A stretch of 64,000 bases of DNA. Origin: Engelhardtia mirabilis (GTDB lineage: Bacteria > Planctomycetota > UBA1135 > GCA-002686595). The translations under genes were made by a program, and so were the position numbers. Shown here piece by piece: positions 61,294-64,000 of this stretch. The notes beneath the pieces were generated by a model, which did no database searches, was not told the origin of the DNA, and saw only the letters and a list, made by a program, of their open reading frames with translations. The DNA lies in assembly GCF_007748095.1 (NCBI RefSeq), contig NZ_CP036287.1:2604001-2668000 (forward strand), written 5' to 3'. The number at the start of each line of letters is the position of its first letter. Position 1 is the stretch's first letter.

Positions 61294-64000
61294 CTACGGA
61301 ACCAAGGTCACCGACACCGCCTCGCTGGTGAAGACCGGCGCGAAGCCCGAGTCCAGCTCGACGAAGGCGTGGTGTAACACCAGGCCCGCGAGGCTCGGGT
61401 CGAGCCCCGTCGGAACGTCGATCCGGGCCCAGGCGTCGCCCTCGGCATCCAGGAGGCCGAGAGTGCCGACGAAGGGCGCCTGGTTCGGACCCGTCAGCAT
61501 CGCGAGCAGGTAGGCGTCGACCTCGAGCGGCAAGACCAGCCCGCCGAGCGCGATGCCCGGACTCGTGCCCGTGGCGCTGCCCAGCACCAGGTACGGCGCA
61601 GCGGCCGAGCTCTGCGGCCTGTCGAGCCCCAACACAACGTTCGAGGGCGACGCGAGGGAGACCTCCGCGGGTCCGCCGACCAGGTCGTCGGGATCGAGGC
61701 GCACGACCGTCGCCGTTCCGCTCGGCACGATCTTCGTCGCGTCGAGCAGGGCCAGGACCTCGCCACCGTGGACGGCGAGGTTGCGGGCGCGGTCGCCCTC
61801 GGAGCCGCCGTCGAGCAGCGCGGTCCAGAGGGTCACGCCGCTCGCGGTGTCGAGGGCCTGGACCTCGGCCTGGCCGTCAGTGCGCTGGAGACTCAAGTAG
61901 AGGATCGCTCCGCCGGCGCCGGGGGTCGTGTCGAGCAGGGCCCGGGGGTCGGCCGCGTCGCCCAGTACTCGCTGCCAGGTCGCGGTGCCGGTCGCGAGGT
62001 CGAAGCCCGAGGCCAGGACGCGCGGCGCCGCTTGGCTCTGCGGCGCCTCGACCACCGCCGCGAGGGTGCCGCGGCCCTCGTCGAGCACCAGCTCACCGAA
62101 GTTGTAGAAGCCCGTGGGGAAGGGATCGATGGCCACGCCCCAGGCCGGCGCGCCGGTCACGCTGTCGATGCGCGCGAGCACCACGTGGGCGGGCGTCTGG
62201 GTGGTCCCCAGGTACTTGCCCAGGACGTAGGTGTCCGCGCCGTCGCCGCCGAGGGTCAGGTCCATGGGGATCGGATTGCCCAGCTCGACCCCGGGGGCGA
62301 AGTCCGAGTCCGTGAGCAGATGGGCTGCGATCAGGGCGCCGCTGGAGAGGTCGCGGACCACCACGCGGAACTCGTCGATCGGGATCTGCGCGCTGACCAA
62401 CGTCGACACGCGCCCCCCCGGCCTGTCGACGGCGAGGGCCGAGGCGAACCAGGTGTCGAAGCTGCCGACGGGCCAGCCCTCCGTCCAAAGGATGTTCCCC
62501 CCGAAGTCGGTGGCCACGATCGCCGTGTCGGTGGCGGACGGATTCTGGTCGAAGAGGCCGACGGTCATCGGCGTCAGGCCTGGCTCCTCGACGACGGCCA
62601 GGTCGCGGGGCTGACCCATGCCGGGCAGATCGATGGTCCACAGGGACTGACCGGTGGCGCCGTCGAGGGCCGCGAGCTGGCTGGGTACGAAGGTCGACTG
62701 ACCGTCGCGCACCAGGAAGACCGTCGAGCCGTCGTCGGTGGCGGCGAGGGGCGTGCCCGCGCCGAAGTTCACGAAGTCAAAAGGGTTGAAGCCCAACGGG
62801 ACCTGCCACGCGAGGACCCCGCTGGCGAGGTCGATGGCGGCCACGGTGCGCTCGGCGTTGGAGCCGATCACTGAGGCAAAGGACCGCGGCGAGCCCTCCG
62901 GCGCGATCAACGCCTCCGCCCGCGGAACCACGGCGTCGAAGGCCTGGACGTTGGCCCAGACCGACTGGCCCGCGTCGGCGGTCCAACTGCGCACACCGAG
63001 GTCCGCGCTGTCGTCCTGAATCGAGCTCATCGCCCGCGCCGCGACCACCAGAGGCGTCCCCGCGAGGTCGACGAACTCGGCCCCGGCGATGCCGATGTAG
63101 TCGACGTCGCTCGCAACCGTCTGCGTCCATCCGGCGGCGCCGTCGACGGTGCTGAACACGTGGACCGTGGAGTCGTCTCCGGCGACGAAGCCGGGGGTGG
63201 AGGTGGAGTCGTAGTGGACCGCGCCGAGCTGGCTGACGGGCTCCACGCGCAGGTGCAGGAAGCCGCCGTTGCGCGCGGGCGGCCCCGCCGGGACGGACCA
63301 CTGGACCACTCCCAGGGTTGGACGCACCGCGTGCAGCTCCAGGGGTGCCAGGATCCCCTGGTCCATGTCTTGGGTGACCGCGATCAGGTCCGGCCCGACC
63401 GGGTCGTAGGCCAGGCGCCGCACGGCATTGGGCAGCTCCGCGACCCACTGGACCGAGCCGTCGGCCATGGCCAGGCTGACGAGGTTCTCGGCGAACCCGT
63501 TGGTCGGGCGCGAGCCGACGAAGACGCGCGAGCCGTCGGGCGACATGCAGATCGCCTGGGTCACGGCCTGGTCGAGGATCGGCGCCAGGTTGCGCGTGAA
63601 CAGGACGTTGCCGGTCGCGCCGTCGATCCCGAGCACGCGGTCGTTGGCCAGGGGGCCGACGCCCTCGAGCAGGACCGCCAGGCGCGTGCCCGACACGTCG
63701 CTGGCAAACGCCACGGGCGAGGCGTCGCCGGGCAGCTCACGGGCCCAGATCGAGGCGCCCGTGGCCGGGTCGTGGGAGACGAGCAGGTTCGAGGGCGAGT
63801 TGCGCTGGAGCAGGGAGAAGACCCGCGAGCCGTCCGGCGGGCCGGTCAGGTCCAGCACCGGCTGGTAGGGCAGTGGGTTGAAGCCGAAGGGGTTCTCGAG
63901 CACCACCGACCAGGTCTGGGTGCCCCCGTCGATGCGCACGATCCGGATGTCGCCGTCCAGGCTGTGGGCCGACGCGAAGACTCCTTGCCCCTCGGCGGGG
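61294..64000 (-). CDS. PQQ-like beta-propeller repeat protein, partial
   Basis: At least 901 residues are visible and the frame remains open at the right edge, so the N-terminus, including any signal peptide, is missing. The protein consists of repeated blades such as LDGATGQSLWTIDLPG, IDSVTGAPAWGVAIDP, LDTASGVTLWTALLDGG and FDLATGTATWQRVLGD, each with an A-x-x-G-x-x-x-W core typical of PQQ-like and outer-membrane BamB-like propellers. The last 100 residues form a different beta domain with ALGGLVLPLEVDAYLLAML. Secreted planctomycete proteins of this kind often hold two or more propellers. No catalytic residues are visible. It is convergent with hrpB. Confidence 0.85.
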   Translation of the reverse strand, partial: PAEGQGVFASAHSLDGDIRIVRIDGGTQTWSVVLENPFGFNPLPYQPVLDLTGPPDGSRVFSLLQRNSPSNLLVSHDPATGASIWARELPGDASPVAFASDVSGTRLAVLLEGVGPLANDRVLGIDGATGNVLFTRNLAPILDQAVTQAICMSPDGSRVFVGSRPTNGFAENLVSLAMADGSVQWVAELPNAVRRLAYDPVGPDLIAVTQDMDQGILAPLELHAVRPTLGVVQWSVPAGPPARNGGFLHLRVEPVSQLGAVHYDSTSTPGFVAGDDSTVHVFSTVDGAAGWTQTVASDVDYIGIAGAEFVDLAGTPLVVAARAMSSIQDDSADLGVRSWTADAGQSVWANVQAFDAVVPRAEALIAPEGSPRSFASVIGSNAERTVAAIDLASGVLAWQVPLGFNPFDFVNFGAGTPLAATDDGSTVFLVRDGQSTFVPSQLAALDGATGQSLWTIDLPGMGQPRDLAVVEEPGLTPMTVGLFDQNPSATDTAIVATDFGGNILWTEGWPVGSFDTWFASALAVDRPGGRVSTLVSAQIPIDEFRVVVRDLSSGALIAAHLLTDSDFAPGVELGNPIPMDLTLGGDGADTYVLGKYLGTTQTPAHVVLARIDSVTGAPAWGVAIDPFPTGFYNFGELVLDEGRGTLAAVVEAPQSQAAPRVLASGFDLATGTATWQRVLGDAADPRALLDTTPGAGGAILYLSLQRTDGQAEVQALDTASGVTLWTALLDGGSEGDRARNLAVHGGEVLALLDATKIVPSGTATVVRLDPDDLVGGPAEVSLASPSNVVLGLDRPQSSAAAPYLVLGSATGTSPGIALGGLVLPLEVDAYLLAMLTGPNQAPFVGTLGLLDAEGDAWARIDVPTGLDPSLAGLVLHHAFVELDSGFAPVFTSEAVSVTLVP

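Overview
The window is very GC-rich (about 70% by eye), densely coded, and shows no rRNA, tRNA, CRISPR array or mobile element. Its gene content points to a member of the Planctomycetota. Diagnostic families are the DUF1549/DUF1553 planctomycete-cytochrome proteins with a DUF1501 partner, c-type cytochrome modules carrying CxxCH motifs, an ECF-type sigma factor next to a FecR-like membrane protein, and many secreted proteins with LamG, PQQ-like propeller, HEAT, TPR and carboxypeptidase-regulatory repeats. The Lpt exporters, a porin and a WaaP-like kinase indicate a real LPS-bearing outer membrane. The exact genus is not decided here; a high-GC lineage is my guess.

Layout. 1-6849 (minus): a translationally coupled four-gene operon (DUF1549/DUF1553 cytochrome protein, DUF1501, a membrane/cytochrome/LRR/propeller fusion, and the start of a Gfo/Idh/MocA oxidoreductase), facing a XylR-like AraC regulator (6939-8153). 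8141-10992 (minus): a radical SAM/SPASM enzyme coupled to a composite methyltransferase. 11234-15711 (plus): LemA, an M48 protease, a sigma factor and a FecR-like protein. 15984-18675: porin, alpha/beta hydrolase, small membrane protein. 18747-23600 (plus): PcrA/UvrD helicase, a coupled orphan AAA+ sigma-54-activator-like protein, and an FHA membrane protein. 23563-32635: an envelope block with a sugar kinase of the LPS-kinase type divergent from LptF-LptG, a TPR lipoprotein, a family 9 glycosyltransferase, a sensor histidine kinase and an epimerase. 32664-41273: an 11-module regulatory-domain repeat protein, a triple-parvulin PPIase, a GNAT enzyme, a family 2 glycosyltransferase, a small lipoprotein and galactokinase. 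41339-56391 (minus): secreted LamG, phosphoesterase and cyclase-fold proteins, an RNase R-like exonuclease, a Tyr-rich TPR protein, a lipoprotein, an aminotransferase and a HEAT lipoprotein. 56514-61253 (plus): leucine dehydrogenase-like enzyme, DUF3108 protein, HrpB helicase. 61294-64000 (minus): a PQQ-like propeller protein running off the right edge.

The most striking non-coding signal is a TANNNT -10-like hexamer placed 6 to 10 bases before the start codon of at least nine genes without a Shine-Dalgarno sequence, which predicts leaderless transcripts. At three divergent gene pairs (and in a variant form at a fourth) the two opposing hexamers share their central TA, predicting bidirectional promoters. 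Several start codons were chosen with the help of this pattern. No intergenic stretch exceeds 300 bases; the largest are 15712-15983, 43610-43854 and 10993-11233.
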